A DNA stretch of 64,000 bases from positions 1-64,000 of the forward strand of contig JAYWHD010000036.1 of the NCBI GenBank assembly GCA_043777895.1. The letters are read 5' to 3'. The notes below the pieces were generated by a model. It saw only the letters and a program-made list of their open reading frames with translations. It was not told the DNA's origin and did no database searches. Below, in pieces: positions 38,523-47,312 of the stretch (the first letter of the stretch is position 1; each line of letters opens with the position of its first letter). This DNA comes from JBDLSY01 sp043777895. Its GTDB lineage: Bacteria > Pseudomonadota > Gammaproteobacteria > Burkholderiales > Burkholderiaceae_C. The position numbers were made by a program, and so were the translations under genes.

Positions 38523-40391
38523 ATGACCATGAATTACATTGAAATTATTGAAGATACAGTGCCATTGCAACCTAGTGCACCAGCTACCAATAAAATAAAT
38601 ATCAACTTTAGTCAGGCTGAACAGTCTGTAGAACCCACTGCTGCTAATCCAACGTATACTTTACTAACAAACAATATACCTATAGAAACTGCATTCACTA
38701 GACCGACAATCCCTAATTCGGTCGCTAGTGTACTCCCCAATCAATCTTTTAATGCAGTGGGTACTCAAACCAATAATACAATGCTTGCTCCTGCGAAAAT
38801 TAATTTTGCTCAAACACCGCCAGTGCCGTTGGCATCATCTAATATCGCTATGTCTGCTCAAGGTGAAGTTTTACTCAATGCAACTAAGCCTCCCGTTAAT
38901 ATTAAAGTAGTGGGTGTTGGCGGCGGCGGTGGTAATGCAGTAACGCACATGATTCGCTCTGGCGTTAAAAATGCGACTTATATTACTGTCAATACAGATT
39001 CGCAAGCCTTATATAAAACGCCTGCTGATATTAAAATTCAATTGGGTGATAATGGTCAAGGAGCTGGAGCAAAACCTGATATTGCTAGAAAATATGCAGA
39101 AGCAGCTAGACCACAATTAAAAGAAGCCCTGCAAGGGGCTGATATGGTGTTTATTACCGCTGGTTTAGGCAAAGGGACTGGAACAGGTGCTTCGGCTGTT
39201 GTCGCACAAGTTGCACAAGAGCTCAACGCACTAACCGTTTGTGTAGTAACCAAACCCTTCGCATCAGAAGGGGCTGGCCGTGCTAAGTTAGCTGATGCGG
39301 CAGCTGATGAATTAGAAATTCATTCCGATGCTATTATTGTAGTACTTAATAGTAAATTGGAAGATAGAAATCCAGATGGCTTATTAAGAGAGTGGTATCA
39401 AGCTGCTGATGATGTACTAAAAAATGCTGTTGCAACGATTATTGAAGTTATTCAAACCAATGGCTACCAGAATGTAGATTTTAGAGATGTTGCCTCCGTC
39501 ATTGGTTCAAACCGTGGCCGTGCTTTAATGGGAACTGCGCGTGCCAGCGGTCCAAATCGTGCAAAAGATGCCGCTATCGCTGTACTAAACTGTGATTTAT
39601 TAGAAGAAGAAAACTTGCGTACCGCTCGCGGTGTGCTAATTAATATTACGGCAGCTGAAAGTAGTATGCGTGGGCGTGAAACCAATGAGGTAATTAATAC
39701 TATTTTAGCTTCATTTGCTGATGATGTTACCCCCATTCATGGGATTACATTTGATGATAATATGGGGGACGATATGCAAGTTACTTTAATTGTAAGTGGT
39801 ATCGGTGCGCGTGCTAAAGCCGTTATATCTACACCTGACACAATGCGTCCCGCTACAGTGAGCTATCCTGGTCGCAGTGATTTTGGAGTCAATGGACAAG
39901 TAATATCAAATTTTTCACATCTTTCTAGTACATCATTGCAGCCTGTCACACCACCAACTGCACTGCTAAAAACAGGTACAGACCATGCCATATTTAACCC
40001 ATTGGCTGAAACGCACCTTGATAAAAAGCTAACTAATGAGCTTAACTCTTTAAATCATTTGCCTCTGCGTACAACAGAATCAGGGCATTTACATACAACA
40101 AACAATATACATAATACTGGAGCTAAACAAGCTGATTTTTCAAATAGCATTCCTACTTTAACTCAAGAAATAGAAATTACGGCGACACAACGTTTGCCTG
40201 TTATAACCCCTTCAGTAGAATCATCAAATATTATGTTTAATCCCAGTTTAATGGTAAACCCAAAACAAGATTCACAAAAAATTGTAAATGCAATGCAAGC
40301 CAGTGGTGTCCCCAATATAGAAATTCCAACCTACTTACGTAACCAACAAGATATAGAAACACCTACATTTTTACGTAATCAAGTAAACTAG
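38523..40391 (+). CDS. ftsZ: Cell division GTPase FtsZ with N-terminal extension and duplicated C-terminal peptide
   Basis: FtsZ polymerises into the division ring. The 622 residues compare with about 380-400 in most proteobacteria. Residues 1-122 are a Thr/Asn/Pro-rich extension; the AAGGA site six bases before the ATG supports translation from there. The GTPase core spans about 123-437: IKVVGVGGGGGNAV, ITVNTDSQAL, the tubulin loop as GLGKGTGTG (usual GGGTGTG has Lys in the second position, residue 217) and the catalytic synergy motif NVDFRD at 317-322. A variable linker of about 160 residues leads to two tandem copies of the conserved C-terminal peptide, IEIPTYLRNQ at 599-608 and IETPTFLRNQ at 611-620. 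Other proteobacterial FtsZ proteins have one such peptide. Confidence 0.94.
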   Translation: MTMNYIEIIEDTVPLQPSAPATNKININFSQAEQSVEPTAANPTYTLLTNNIPIETAFTRPTIPNSVASVLPNQSFNAVGTQTNNTMLAPAKINFAQTPPVPLASSNIAMSAQGEVLLNATKPPVNIKVVGVGGGGGNAVTHMIRSGVKNATYITVNTDSQALYKTPADIKIQLGDNGQGAGAKPDIARKYAEAARPQLKEALQGADMVFITAGLGKGTGTGASAVVAQVAQELNALTVCVVTKPFASEGAGRAKLADAAADELEIHSDAIIVVLNSKLEDRNPDGLLREWYQAADDVLKNAVATIIEVIQTNGYQNVDFRDVASVIGSNRGRALMGTARASGPNRAKDAAIAVLNCDLLEEENLRTARGVLINITAAESSMRGRETNEVINTILASFADDVTPIHGITFDDNMGDDMQVTLIVSGIGARAKAVISTPDTMRPATVSYPGRSDFGVNGQVISNFSHLSSTSLQPVTPPTALLKTGTDHAIFNPLAETHLDKKLTNELNSLNHLPLRTTESGHLHTTNNIHNTGAKQADFSNSIPTLTQEIEITATQRLPVITPSVESSNIMFNPSLMVNPKQDSQKIVNAMQASGVPNIEIPTYLRNQQDIETPTFLRNQVN

Positions 40392-40519
40392 TAAGTAAAC
40401 TAATTTTTGTTTAACTGACTTTCGTTCAACTGACTACGCAATTAATCTGTACACTTAAAATTAAAGACTTACTAAGTAGGTAGTAATACCAAACGCATAA
40501 AAAATTCAAAAGTATATCT

Positions 40520-42898
40520 ATGACTAATTCGCACACTCGCGCAGTTACCAAAAATAAAGAAAATAAGTTCCAAACAAAAAAACTTCATCAAATTTTGACT
40601 GGGCAAGTAATAGGTCACCGTGATGGTTTTGGCTTTATGCAGCGTGATGTCGGTGAACCTGAAGGTGATGATATATTCTTACCTGCACATACTTTACGGC
40701 ATGTTTTACACGGAGATACTGTTCGTGTACAAGTAATAGGTATTGACCCACGAGGGCGACTAGAAGGTGAAGTAATAGAAGTGTTAGAACACCGTACGCG
40801 TAGTGTGGTGGGTCGGTTATTGCAAGAAAAAGACCAGTGGTTAGTTGTCCCAGAAGATCAACGTCTAAAACACGATATATGTGTTGATGCCAAAGATACG
40901 GGGGGGGCTGTGAGTGGGCAAGTAGTCGTAGCGACTATCACACACTACTCAACTGACACCAGTGCAGCTCAAGGTATTGTGACAGAATTACTGGGTGAAG
41001 TAGATGATCCTGGGATGGAAATTGAAATTGCGGTGCGAAAGTTTGATGTACCACATATATTTAGTGAGGCCGCTTTAAATTTAGCTGATTGTTTGCCTAA
41101 CACCGTACAAGCGATTGATTTAATTGACCGCGTTAATTTGCGTGATATTAATTTACTGACCATTGATGGCGAAGATGCACGTGACTTTGACGATGCCGTC
41201 TATTGTGAACCCGTTGGTGACCAACCTAATCAAGGCTGGCGACTATTAGTGGCTATTGCTGATGTATCCCATTACGTACGCAATGGTAATGCCCTTGATG
41301 CTGACGCACAAGAACGGACTACTTCTGTTTATTTTCCACGCCGGGTTATTCCAATGCTGCCCGAAAAAATATCTAACGGACTATGCTCATTAATGCCTAA
41401 AGTAGACCGTCTGTGTATGGTGGCAGATATGGTTATCTCAAAAGAAGGTTCAATAGACGCTTATCAGTTTTACCCCGCCGTTATGCACAGTGCGGCACGT
41501 TTAACATATAACCAAGTTTGGGAAGCCTTGTCCGAAAGTAAAGTAAGTAAAAAAAATAGTAACCCAGCGTATGCTGTATTACCCGAACTACACCATTTAT
41601 ATGCTGTATTTCAAGCTTTTTTAAATACACGGAAACAACGTGGTGCAATTGAATTTGAAACCACTGAAACTTACTTTATCAGTAATGAAGCAGGGAAAAT
41701 TGAGAGTATTGAGGCACGTACCCGTAATGATGCACATCGCTTAATTGAAGAGTGTATGTTGGCTGCCAATGTCTGTGCTGCTGATATGCTAACAACGCAT
41801 AAACAAGCGGCTTTATACCGTGTTCACGAAGGCCCTACGCCACCTAAACTAGAGGCTTTGCGGGCGTATTTAAAAAACTTAGGCTTACAATTAGGCGGAG
41901 GCGACTCTCCTAAAGCTACTGATTATGCCCGTTTAATGCAAACAGTTAATGCCCGTGAAGATGCACAAGCTTTACAAAGCATTGTATTGCGTTCTATGCA
42001 GCAAGCAATCTATACGCCCGACAATGCGGGGCATTTTGGCTTGTCTTACGAAGCATACGCACACTTTACTTCACCTATTCGCCGTTATCCTGATTTGTTG
42101 GTACACAGGGCGATTAAAGCAATATTAGCTGGCTATACCTATTCACCGATTCAAACGGCTGCTGATCCCACAATATCTTTACACAAGAAAAAAAAGGCCG
42201 TGCCACAGACGGCTAAACTGAATACTAAAAGTAGCTTACATACACCAGCAGAGCAGAAAATTCATAATGCTTGGACACGCTTAGGTATTTTATGTAGTGC
42301 GTATGAACGCCGTGCAGATGAAGCGAGCCGCGATGTAGAATCCTGGTTAAAGTGTCAATATATGCAGCAGTATATGGGAGATATTTTTAGTGGGACTATT
42401 ACGGGTGTAGCTAACTTTGGTTTATTTGTAATATTAGATGGTTTGTATGTTGAAGGTACTGTACATATTACTGAATTAGGGGCTGAATATTTTCAACATA
42501 TTGAGTCTACACACGAACTGCGTGGCTCAAAAACAGGCAAGCGGTATACGGTAGGGCAAACCGTACATGTACAAGTAGCACGGGTTGATTTAGAAGCGCG
42601 GCGTATTGAACTTAAATTGACACAAGCTGATATTGCTTTAAAAGCGGGGCATTTAAAAATAAAGCCTACCTTATCGTCTAAGCTTCTCCAAACCAGCGAA
42701 CCTGAACCCGTCAAACCCAGTAAAAGAACCAAAAATATTGTTAAAACTGCTATAAAAATAGCTAAAAAAGTAGTGAATTTACCCACTGTACCTGTGGACA
42801 CGGCTATTAAAAAAGTTAATGCGATTACTAAAGCCAGTAAGGCTAATAAAACTAATAAAGCTAATAAAATTACTAAAGCTAAGACTACAAAAACATAA
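40520..42898 (+). CDS. rnr: Ribonuclease R
   Basis: RNase R is a processive 3'-5' exoribonuclease that degrades structured RNA. The 792 residues comprise an N-terminal cold-shock-type region (GQVIGHRDGFGFMQRD), the RNB catalytic domain with DGEDARDFDDAVYCE, FTSPIRRYPDLLVHRAIKA, an S1 domain (FSGTITGVANFGLFVILDGLYVEG) and a Lys-rich tail. The tail ends in a KANKTNKANKITKAK repeat encoded by AAAGCTAATAAA-like units. Confidence 0.94.
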   Translation: MTNSHTRAVTKNKENKFQTKKLHQILTGQVIGHRDGFGFMQRDVGEPEGDDIFLPAHTLRHVLHGDTVRVQVIGIDPRGRLEGEVIEVLEHRTRSVVGRLLQEKDQWLVVPEDQRLKHDICVDAKDTGGAVSGQVVVATITHYSTDTSAAQGIVTELLGEVDDPGMEIEIAVRKFDVPHIFSEAALNLADCLPNTVQAIDLIDRVNLRDINLLTIDGEDARDFDDAVYCEPVGDQPNQGWRLLVAIADVSHYVRNGNALDADAQERTTSVYFPRRVIPMLPEKISNGLCSLMPKVDRLCMVADMVISKEGSIDAYQFYPAVMHSAARLTYNQVWEALSESKVSKKNSNPAYAVLPELHHLYAVFQAFLNTRKQRGAIEFETTETYFISNEAGKIESIEARTRNDAHRLIEECMLAANVCAADMLTTHKQAALYRVHEGPTPPKLEALRAYLKNLGLQLGGGDSPKATDYARLMQTVNAREDAQALQSIVLRSMQQAIYTPDNAGHFGLSYEAYAHFTSPIRRYPDLLVHRAIKAILAGYTYSPIQTAADPTISLHKKKKAVPQTAKLNTKSSLHTPAEQKIHNAWTRLGILCSAYERRADEASRDVESWLKCQYMQQYMGDIFSGTITGVANFGLFVILDGLYVEGTVHITELGAEYFQHIESTHELRGSKTGKRYTVGQTVHVQVARVDLEARRIELKLTQADIALKAGHLKIKPTLSSKLLQTSEPEPVKPSKRTKNIVKTAIKIAKKVVNLPTVPVDTAIKKVNAITKASKANKTNKANKITKAKTTKT

Positions 42899-42909
42899 AC
42901 TATGAAACG

Positions 42910-43197
42910 CTATTTACGCTGCAAAATATGTATGCAAATAATACCGTTCATATACTGCCCTATTAATATATTACCCGTTTGTTGAGCAAATACTTGAAAA
43001 TCGCGAATAGCACCCGAATCAGTGGAGGTTACCCGTAATATTTGACCTGATACCATATTAGCTAATGCTTTTTTGGTTTTTAAAATAGGCAGTGGGCAGT
43101 TTAAGCCTTGAGTATTAATCTCTACATCAACCGCTTGGTTTAAGCAGTTGCTTTGGTTAAAACTGCTTATTACTGTACTGTTCATTAATGGTGTCAT
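42910..43197 (-). CDS. TusA-like sulfur carrier protein
   Basis: This 95-residue protein has the TusA (SirA-like) fold signature: INTQGLNCPLPILKTKKAL with the CPxP motif whose Cys carries persulfide sulfur, then GQILRVTSTDSGAIRDFQVFAQQTGN. An N-terminal extension of about 20 residues precedes the core. Family members donate sulfur for tRNA thiolation or other sulfur transfer; the partner here is not shown. It converges on rnr with 11 bases between stops. Confidence 0.88.
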   Translation of the reverse strand: MTPLMNSTVISSFNQSNCLNQAVDVEINTQGLNCPLPILKTKKALANMVSGQILRVTSTDSGAIRDFQVFAQQTGNILIGQYMNGIICIHILQRK

Positions 43198-43310
43198 GTG
43201 TATATATTCGCGTTTAATACTTTATAAGCATACTTAATCAGTCATTTTAGTTTAAACGCAGCTGCTAAATACTTAGGTAGTGTCTTGTTGTAAACTATAA
43301 AAATAAAATA

Positions 43311-43338
43311 TATTAAATTAAATTAAATTAAATTAAAT
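43311..43338. repeat. AAATT pentamer repeats at the hisE start
   Basis: About five AAATT units run directly up to the hisE ATG, leaving no Shine-Dalgarno sequence. Confidence 0.8.
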
Positions 43339-43680
43339 ATGATAAATAAGCTTGATATAAATGATAAAGTTTTAAAGCAACTGTCTGCTACTATTGCTGA
43401 TAGAGCTAAAATTGATCCTACACAGTCTTATGTAGCAAAATTATTGCATAAAGGTCAAGAGACCATTTTAAAAAAAATAGGTGAAGAAGCCACAGAACTG
43501 GTTATGGCAAGTAAAGACGGTTTGTCTGAAAAAGTAGTGTATGAATGTGCCGACTTATGGTTTCATACTGCAGTTTTATTACAATACCACGGTTTAAGTA
43601 CTCAAGATATTCTGAACGAACTAGCACGCCGTGAAGGCACTAGCGGCTTACTTGAAAAATCTTTGCGAAATACTGATTGA
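43339..43680 (+). CDS. hisE: Phosphoribosyl-ATP pyrophosphatase HisE
   Basis: HisE hydrolyses phosphoribosyl-ATP to phosphoribosyl-AMP in the second step of histidine synthesis. The 113-residue all-alpha protein shows SYVAKLLHKGQETILKKIGE, then EATELVMASKDG and ADLWFHTAVLLQYHGL. hisI and the rest of the his operon are not upstream here, but the hisE-HIT-tatABC tail order typical of betaproteobacteria is kept. Confidence 0.93.
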   Translation: MINKLDINDKVLKQLSATIADRAKIDPTQSYVAKLLHKGQETILKKIGEEATELVMASKDGLSEKVVYECADLWFHTAVLLQYHGLSTQDILNELARREGTSGLLEKSLRNTD

Positions 43681-43684
43681 AACC

Positions 43685-44089
43685 ATGATGCATTCTTGCT
43701 CAACTGAACAAGCAGTACAACCACACAGCCAGTCGCCTCATCTTGCAGATGAAAATTGCTTATTTTGTAAAATCATTGCAAAAAAAATTCCAGCTAAAAT
43801 AGTCTACGAAGATGCAGACATTCTTGCTTTTCATGATATTAAGCCGGCTGCACCCGTACATTTTTTAATTGTTCCAAAAGTACATATAGAGTCACTCAAT
43901 CATTTACATACTGAGCATTTTTCTGTTTTAACGCGTATTTTAATGCTTGCCCCGCAACTGGCTGCTGAACAAGGCTGTAGAGAAGGCCGTACTGGTGGCT
44001 TTAAATTATTAATCAATAATGGGGTAGAGGGTGGTCAAGAGATATTCCATTTACATTTTCATATTATGGGTGGGAAGCGTCCTTGGTAA
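43685..44089 (+). CDS. hinT: HIT family nucleotide hydrolase (HinT-like)
   Basis: This histidine-triad protein has ENCLFCKIIAKKIPAKIVYE at the N-terminus and the triad HLHFHIMGGKRPW at the C-terminus. HinT proteins hydrolyse purine nucleoside phosphoramidates. I chose the ATG at 43685, four bases after the hisE stop; an earlier in-frame start would overlap hisE by about 50 bases. This gives 134 residues including a Gln/His-rich N-terminal extension. Confidence 0.92.
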   Translation: MMHSCSTEQAVQPHSQSPHLADENCLFCKIIAKKIPAKIVYEDADILAFHDIKPAAPVHFLIVPKVHIESLNHLHTEHFSVLTRILMLAPQLAAEQGCREGRTGGFKLLINNGVEGGQEIFHLHFHIMGGKRPW

Positions 44090-44139
44090 ATAACAGGTTA
44101 TATTATTAAGTATTTATTTTTTACTTTACTTGTCATTTA

Positions 44140-44205
44140 TTCTTATTATTTATTCTTATTATTTATTCTTATTACTTATTACTTATTACTTATTAGCTAT
44201 TTTAT
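44140..44205. repeat. ATTCTTATTATTT-type repeats upstream of tatA
   Basis: Tandem 12-base TTATTCTTATTA units followed by seven-base TTACTTA units fill most of the hinT-tatA spacer. An AGGAG ribosome binding site remains at 44211-44215. Confidence 0.8.
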
Positions 44206-44219
44206 TTTTAGGAGTCATC

Positions 44220-44438
44220 ATGGGTTCATTTAGTATTGTTCATTGGATTGTTGTTTTATTAATTGTTATGCTGGTATTTGGTACTAAAAAGTTACGCAAT
44301 ATGGGTAGCGATTTAGGAGGGGCGATTAAGGGCTTTAAAGAAGGTATGAAAGAAACCTCAACCGATTCAACTACGCCTCCTGCTACAACCCAACCTGCGG
44401 CTGTAGTGATTGATGTACAAGCGACTGAAAAAAAATAA
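44220..44438 (+). CDS. tatA: Twin-arginine translocase subunit TatA
   Basis: TatA forms the protein-conducting part of the Tat system for folded proteins. From the ATG at 44220, preceded by AGGAG, the 72 residues comprise a short N-terminal membrane helix (FSIVHWIVVLLIVMLVFG), the amphipathic helix KKLRNMGSDLGGAIKGFKEG and a Thr/Pro-rich tail. Confidence 0.95.
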   Translation: MGSFSIVHWIVVLLIVMLVFGTKKLRNMGSDLGGAIKGFKEGMKETSTDSTTPPATTQPAAVVIDVQATEKK

Positions 44439-44450
44439 TGCCTTCAAATT

Positions 44451-45026
44451 ATGTTTGATATTGGACTGTCCGAGTTAGTGGTAATTGGTAGTGTTGCCTT
44501 AATTGTGTTAGGACCAGAAAAACTCGCTGTAGTCGCTCGTACGGCTGGCAACTTAGCGGGTAAAGCCCAACGCTATCTCAATGATATAAAGGCTGACTTA
44601 GCCCGTGAAGGCCAACTATCAGAACTTAGAGCGATTAAAGAGCAGCTTGAATTAGCTGGACACAGCTTACAAGATTCTTTTCAAAAAGAAGTTGGTACAC
44701 TGAAAAATGGTTTAATCCAAGACTATTCAGCTTTATCTTCACCGCAATCATTACTAAATGAGATAAAAATAGATGATAAAAAATCAGATGTTATAAATAA
44801 TAATAGTAATAATAATAACTTTAATGTGTATCAAGATGCCTTAATTAGCGATTCAAATGAACCTGACCATTCTATATTAACCAATTGGCAGGCTGAATTA
44901 GAGCGTTTAAAAATAGATTTAGCAACTACAGAATGCCGCATCATACAAATAAAAAAAGATATTAATTCAATAGTACTACCTGCTAATATACCCGCCTCAT
45001 CTGCAACACCTATTACTTATGACTAA
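44451..45026 (+). CDS. tatB: Twin-arginine translocase subunit TatB
   Basis: TatB works with TatC as the receptor for twin-arginine signal peptides. The N-terminus MFDIGLSELVVIGSVALIVL with GPEKL and the following amphipathic helix are typical. The C-terminal half contains a short Asn-rich tract near residues 116-124 from AAT-type codons. It overlaps tatC by eight bases, so translation is probably coupled. Confidence 0.94.
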   Translation: MFDIGLSELVVIGSVALIVLGPEKLAVVARTAGNLAGKAQRYLNDIKADLAREGQLSELRAIKEQLELAGHSLQDSFQKEVGTLKNGLIQDYSALSSPQSLLNEIKIDDKKSDVINNNSNNNNFNVYQDALISDSNEPDHSILTNWQAELERLKIDLATTECRIIQIKKDINSIVLPANIPASSATPITYD

Positions 45027-45795
45027 TTCATTAAAAGGCGTTCCTCACCTATCTTTAGAAACAGACAATGCTCCCGAAGAAAGCCTAATGTCTCACTTAA
45101 TTGAGCTACGCAGCCGATTAATGAAAGCCAGTTTAGCCGTGATTGTTATATTTATAATATTGATGGTTTTCCCTGGGCAGCAAACCATATTTAACTTTTT
45201 ATTTAGTCCAATGGTCGGTGCTTTGGCAGTCAATGGCAGTAAAATAATTGTAACTAACCCAACAGACTCTTTTTTAATTCCAATAAAATTATTGTTTTTA
45301 GTTGCTTTTTTAGGTGCATTGCCCTTTATTTTTTACCAAATATATGCTTTTGTTGCCCCTGGCTTGTATAAAACCGAAAAACATTTAGTATTGCCAGTCA
45401 TTGTTTCATCAACCATACTATTTTTTTGCGGTACAGCATTTTGTCATTTTATAGTATTCGCTAAGGTATTTGTATTTTTCAGAGAAGTTGCCCCTACCAG
45501 TGTAAGCTATATGCCTGATATTGCTAAAGTATTTAGCTTTGTCGTTACTTTATTTTTAGCTTTTGGGATTACTTTTGAAATACCTGTCATTGTTGTCTTA
45601 TTGGTACGATTAGGTATGGTGGAACTAAGTAAGTTACGCGATATTCGTAGCTATGTAATAGTCGCTGCCTTTATTATTGCTGCAATAGTTGCTCCGCCTG
45701 ATGTTTTATCGCAATTTATGCTGGCATTGCCAATGGTTGTACTATATGAACTGGGCTTAATTGCAGCACAACTAATCAATAAACCTAATCAATAA
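45019..45795 (+). CDS. tatC: Twin-arginine translocase subunit TatC
   Basis: TatC is the six-helix core receptor of the Tat system. The 258 residues contain the conserved cytoplasmic SLMSHLIELRSRLMKA, PFIFYQIYAFVAPGLYKTEK, FGITFEIPVIVVLLVRLG and the C-terminal VAPPDVLSQFMLALPM block. Length is normal. Confidence 0.96.
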   Translation: MTNSLKGVPHLSLETDNAPEESLMSHLIELRSRLMKASLAVIVIFIILMVFPGQQTIFNFLFSPMVGALAVNGSKIIVTNPTDSFLIPIKLLFLVAFLGALPFIFYQIYAFVAPGLYKTEKHLVLPVIVSSTILFFCGTAFCHFIVFAKVFVFFREVAPTSVSYMPDIAKVFSFVVTLFLAFGITFEIPVIVVLLVRLGMVELSKLRDIRSYVIVAAFIIAAIVAPPDVLSQFMLALPMVVLYELGLIAAQLINKPNQ

Positions 45796-45881
45796 CTACT
45801 AATTAATAGTCGTTAGTCAATACATCTAATAAATAAGCCTAATAAAATGCCCCTGAAACCCTTTAAATATATCATTAATAC

Positions 45882-46457
45882 GTGACTATTTATGACACTA
45901 TTTTGACAGTTTTGCCACAAACACAATGTACTCAATGTGGTTATGAGGGGTGCGCACCTTATGCACAAGCAATTATTGCGGGCAAAGCTGACATAAACCG
46001 TTGCCCTCCTGGCGGCGATAGTGGTGTAATTCAACTGGCTGCTATTACAGGTTTGAAGGTCAAGCCTATTGATAAACAGTGTGGTGAAATAAAACCAAGA
46101 CACATTGCAGTGATTGATTCTGCTCGCTGTATTGGTTGTACATTGTGTATCGTAGCCTGCCCCGTTGATGCAATTGTTGGATCAACTAAAGCAATGCACC
46201 GTGTTATTAATGAATCATGTACTGGGTGTGATTTATGCTTACCGCCTTGTCCTGTTGATTGCATCACTATGGAACGAATAGGAGGACACTTAGAGTGGAC
46301 ACTACAGAATGCTACAACTGCGAGATTAGCATACGAAAACCGCTTAGAAAGGTTAAGTACTGTCCGAGAAATACCTGCCAACAATATTAAAAATACTGCA
46401 CAGTCTGCTGCTATTACTGCTTTAGAGCGAGCAAAAGCCAAACGTAATATTGTATAG
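45882..46457 (+). CDS. RnfB/RsxB-like iron-sulfur protein
   Basis: This 191-residue protein matches the soluble part of RnfB. An N-terminal Fe-S domain with QCTQCGYEGCAPYAQA is followed by two 4Fe-4S ferredoxin motifs, CIGCTLCIVACP and CTGCDLCLPPCP. The N-terminal membrane helix of classical RnfB is absent and no other rnf gene is nearby, so it probably acts as a stand-alone cytoplasmic electron carrier, as annotated in many betaproteobacteria. The start is GTG with no clear ribosome binding site. Confidence 0.87.
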   Translation: MTIYDTILTVLPQTQCTQCGYEGCAPYAQAIIAGKADINRCPPGGDSGVIQLAAITGLKVKPIDKQCGEIKPRHIAVIDSARCIGCTLCIVACPVDAIVGSTKAMHRVINESCTGCDLCLPPCPVDCITMERIGGHLEWTLQNATTARLAYENRLERLSTVREIPANNIKNTAQSAAITALERAKAKRNIV

Positions 46458-46464
46458 CTAGACG

Positions 46465-46484
46465 TAGCCTAAACGTTTAGGCTA
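46465..46484. promoter_or_regulatory. Perfect 20-base palindrome after the RnfB-like gene
   Basis: TAGCCTAAACGTTTAGGCTA reads identically on both strands and is centred on AACGTT. It lies eight bases beyond the stop codon, so it may be part of a transcript-end hairpin or a dyad protein-binding site. Confidence 0.5.
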
Positions 46485-46502
46485 ATGATATTAGCTATTT
46501 AA

Positions 46503-46545
46503 AAAATAAACCGTAAAAAAGCAAACTTATTTTATGGTTTATTTT
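46503..46545. terminator. Bidirectional hairpin terminator between convergent genes
   Basis: AAAATAAACCGTAAAA and TTTTATGGTTTATTTT form a 16-base stem with one mismatch and an 11-base loop. A-rich and T-rich flanks suit termination from both the RnfB-like gene and rpmG. Confidence 0.75.
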
Positions 46546-46589
46546 ACTTTTAATAAAGAAAACTCTAGGTAAAAAATATTAAATAATAA

Positions 46590-46745
46590 CTATTTAATTT
46601 TTGCTTCTTTATATTCTACGTGTTTACGAACAACAGGATCAAATTTCATTAATAACAGTTTTTCTGGTTTAGTCCGTTTATTTTTAGTTGTTGTATAAAA
46701 GTGACCTGTACCTGCCGTAGATTCTAGTTTGATTTTATCGCGCAT
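46590..46745 (-). CDS. rpmG: 50S ribosomal protein L33
   Basis: I translated this 51-residue gene from the sequence: MRDKIKLESTAGTGHFYTTT, then KNKRTKPEKLLLMKFDPVVR and KHVEYKEAKIK. This matches L33, including the TGHFYTTTKNKR core. It lacks the CxxC pairs of zinc-binding L33. It follows rpmB by 28 bases, the conserved rpmB-rpmG order. Confidence 0.93.
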   Translation of the reverse strand: MRDKIKLESTAGTGHFYTTTKNKRTKPEKLLLMKFDPVVRKHVEYKEAKIK

Positions 46746-46773
46746 TGATGACTCCGATTATTCTAAGTTAAAA

Positions 46774-47007
46774 TTAAAGTGCGCCACTTGCGCGTAAATC
46801 AGCTAAAACACGATCAACGCCGCGTTTTTCTAAAGTACGTAAACCAGCATTGCTTAGGCGAAGAGATATGAAACGATTTTCACTTTCAACCCAAATACGG
46901 CGTTGCTGCAAATTAGGCAAGAAGCGGCGTTTTGTGTGATTATTAGAGTGAGAAACATTATTGCCCACCATTGGGGCTTTACCAGTAACGATGCAAACAC
47001 GTGCCAT
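46774..47007 (-). CDS. rpmB: 50S ribosomal protein L28
   Basis: The 77-residue protein has the L28 signature ARVCIVTGKAPMVGNNVSHS, then NNHTKRRFLPNLQ and a C-terminal SNAGLRTLEKRGVD. Length is normal. It is the first gene of the rpmB-rpmG unit. Confidence 0.95.
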   Translation of the reverse strand: MARVCIVTGKAPMVGNNVSHSNNHTKRRFLPNLQQRRIWVESENRFISLRLSNAGLRTLEKRGVDRVLADLRASGAL

Positions 47008-47312
47008 ATTAACCTAGAGATAGTTGATGAAATGATGGGTACACAATTAATGCGTACATTAGCTATTTTTAACCTAAATTAAGTAAATAGTTGAACATAC
47101 ACAATGCAGCTAAACATTTAAAAAATGTTTTATTGGTATTGGTAAATAAGTTTTAAAGCTTACTGCTATTTACATGGTGTAATATTATACACATAGCTTT
47201 TAATTATAACGTATATTTATAGTTAGAGTATATTTTATTTTTGGTACACTGATTTTATATTTTTTTACATATAGTTTGTGTATACATTATTTATATTTAA
47301 GCTGGTTTAAAT
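47008..47312. other. 305-base spacer upstream of rpmB
   Basis: No ORF or RNA gene is visible. It must contain the rpmB-rpmG promoter on the minus strand; a TATAAT-like box occurs near 47180-47187 in that orientation without a convincing -35. A hairpin with 8-base arms AAACATTT and AAATGTTT lies at 47112-47130. Confidence 0.5.

Noticed and set aside
47008..47312. tRNA gene in the long spacers (here, 14912-15232, 29300-29675, 38035-38522)
   Set aside because: No T-loop GTTCRA motif with matching acceptor and anticodon stems was found by eye.
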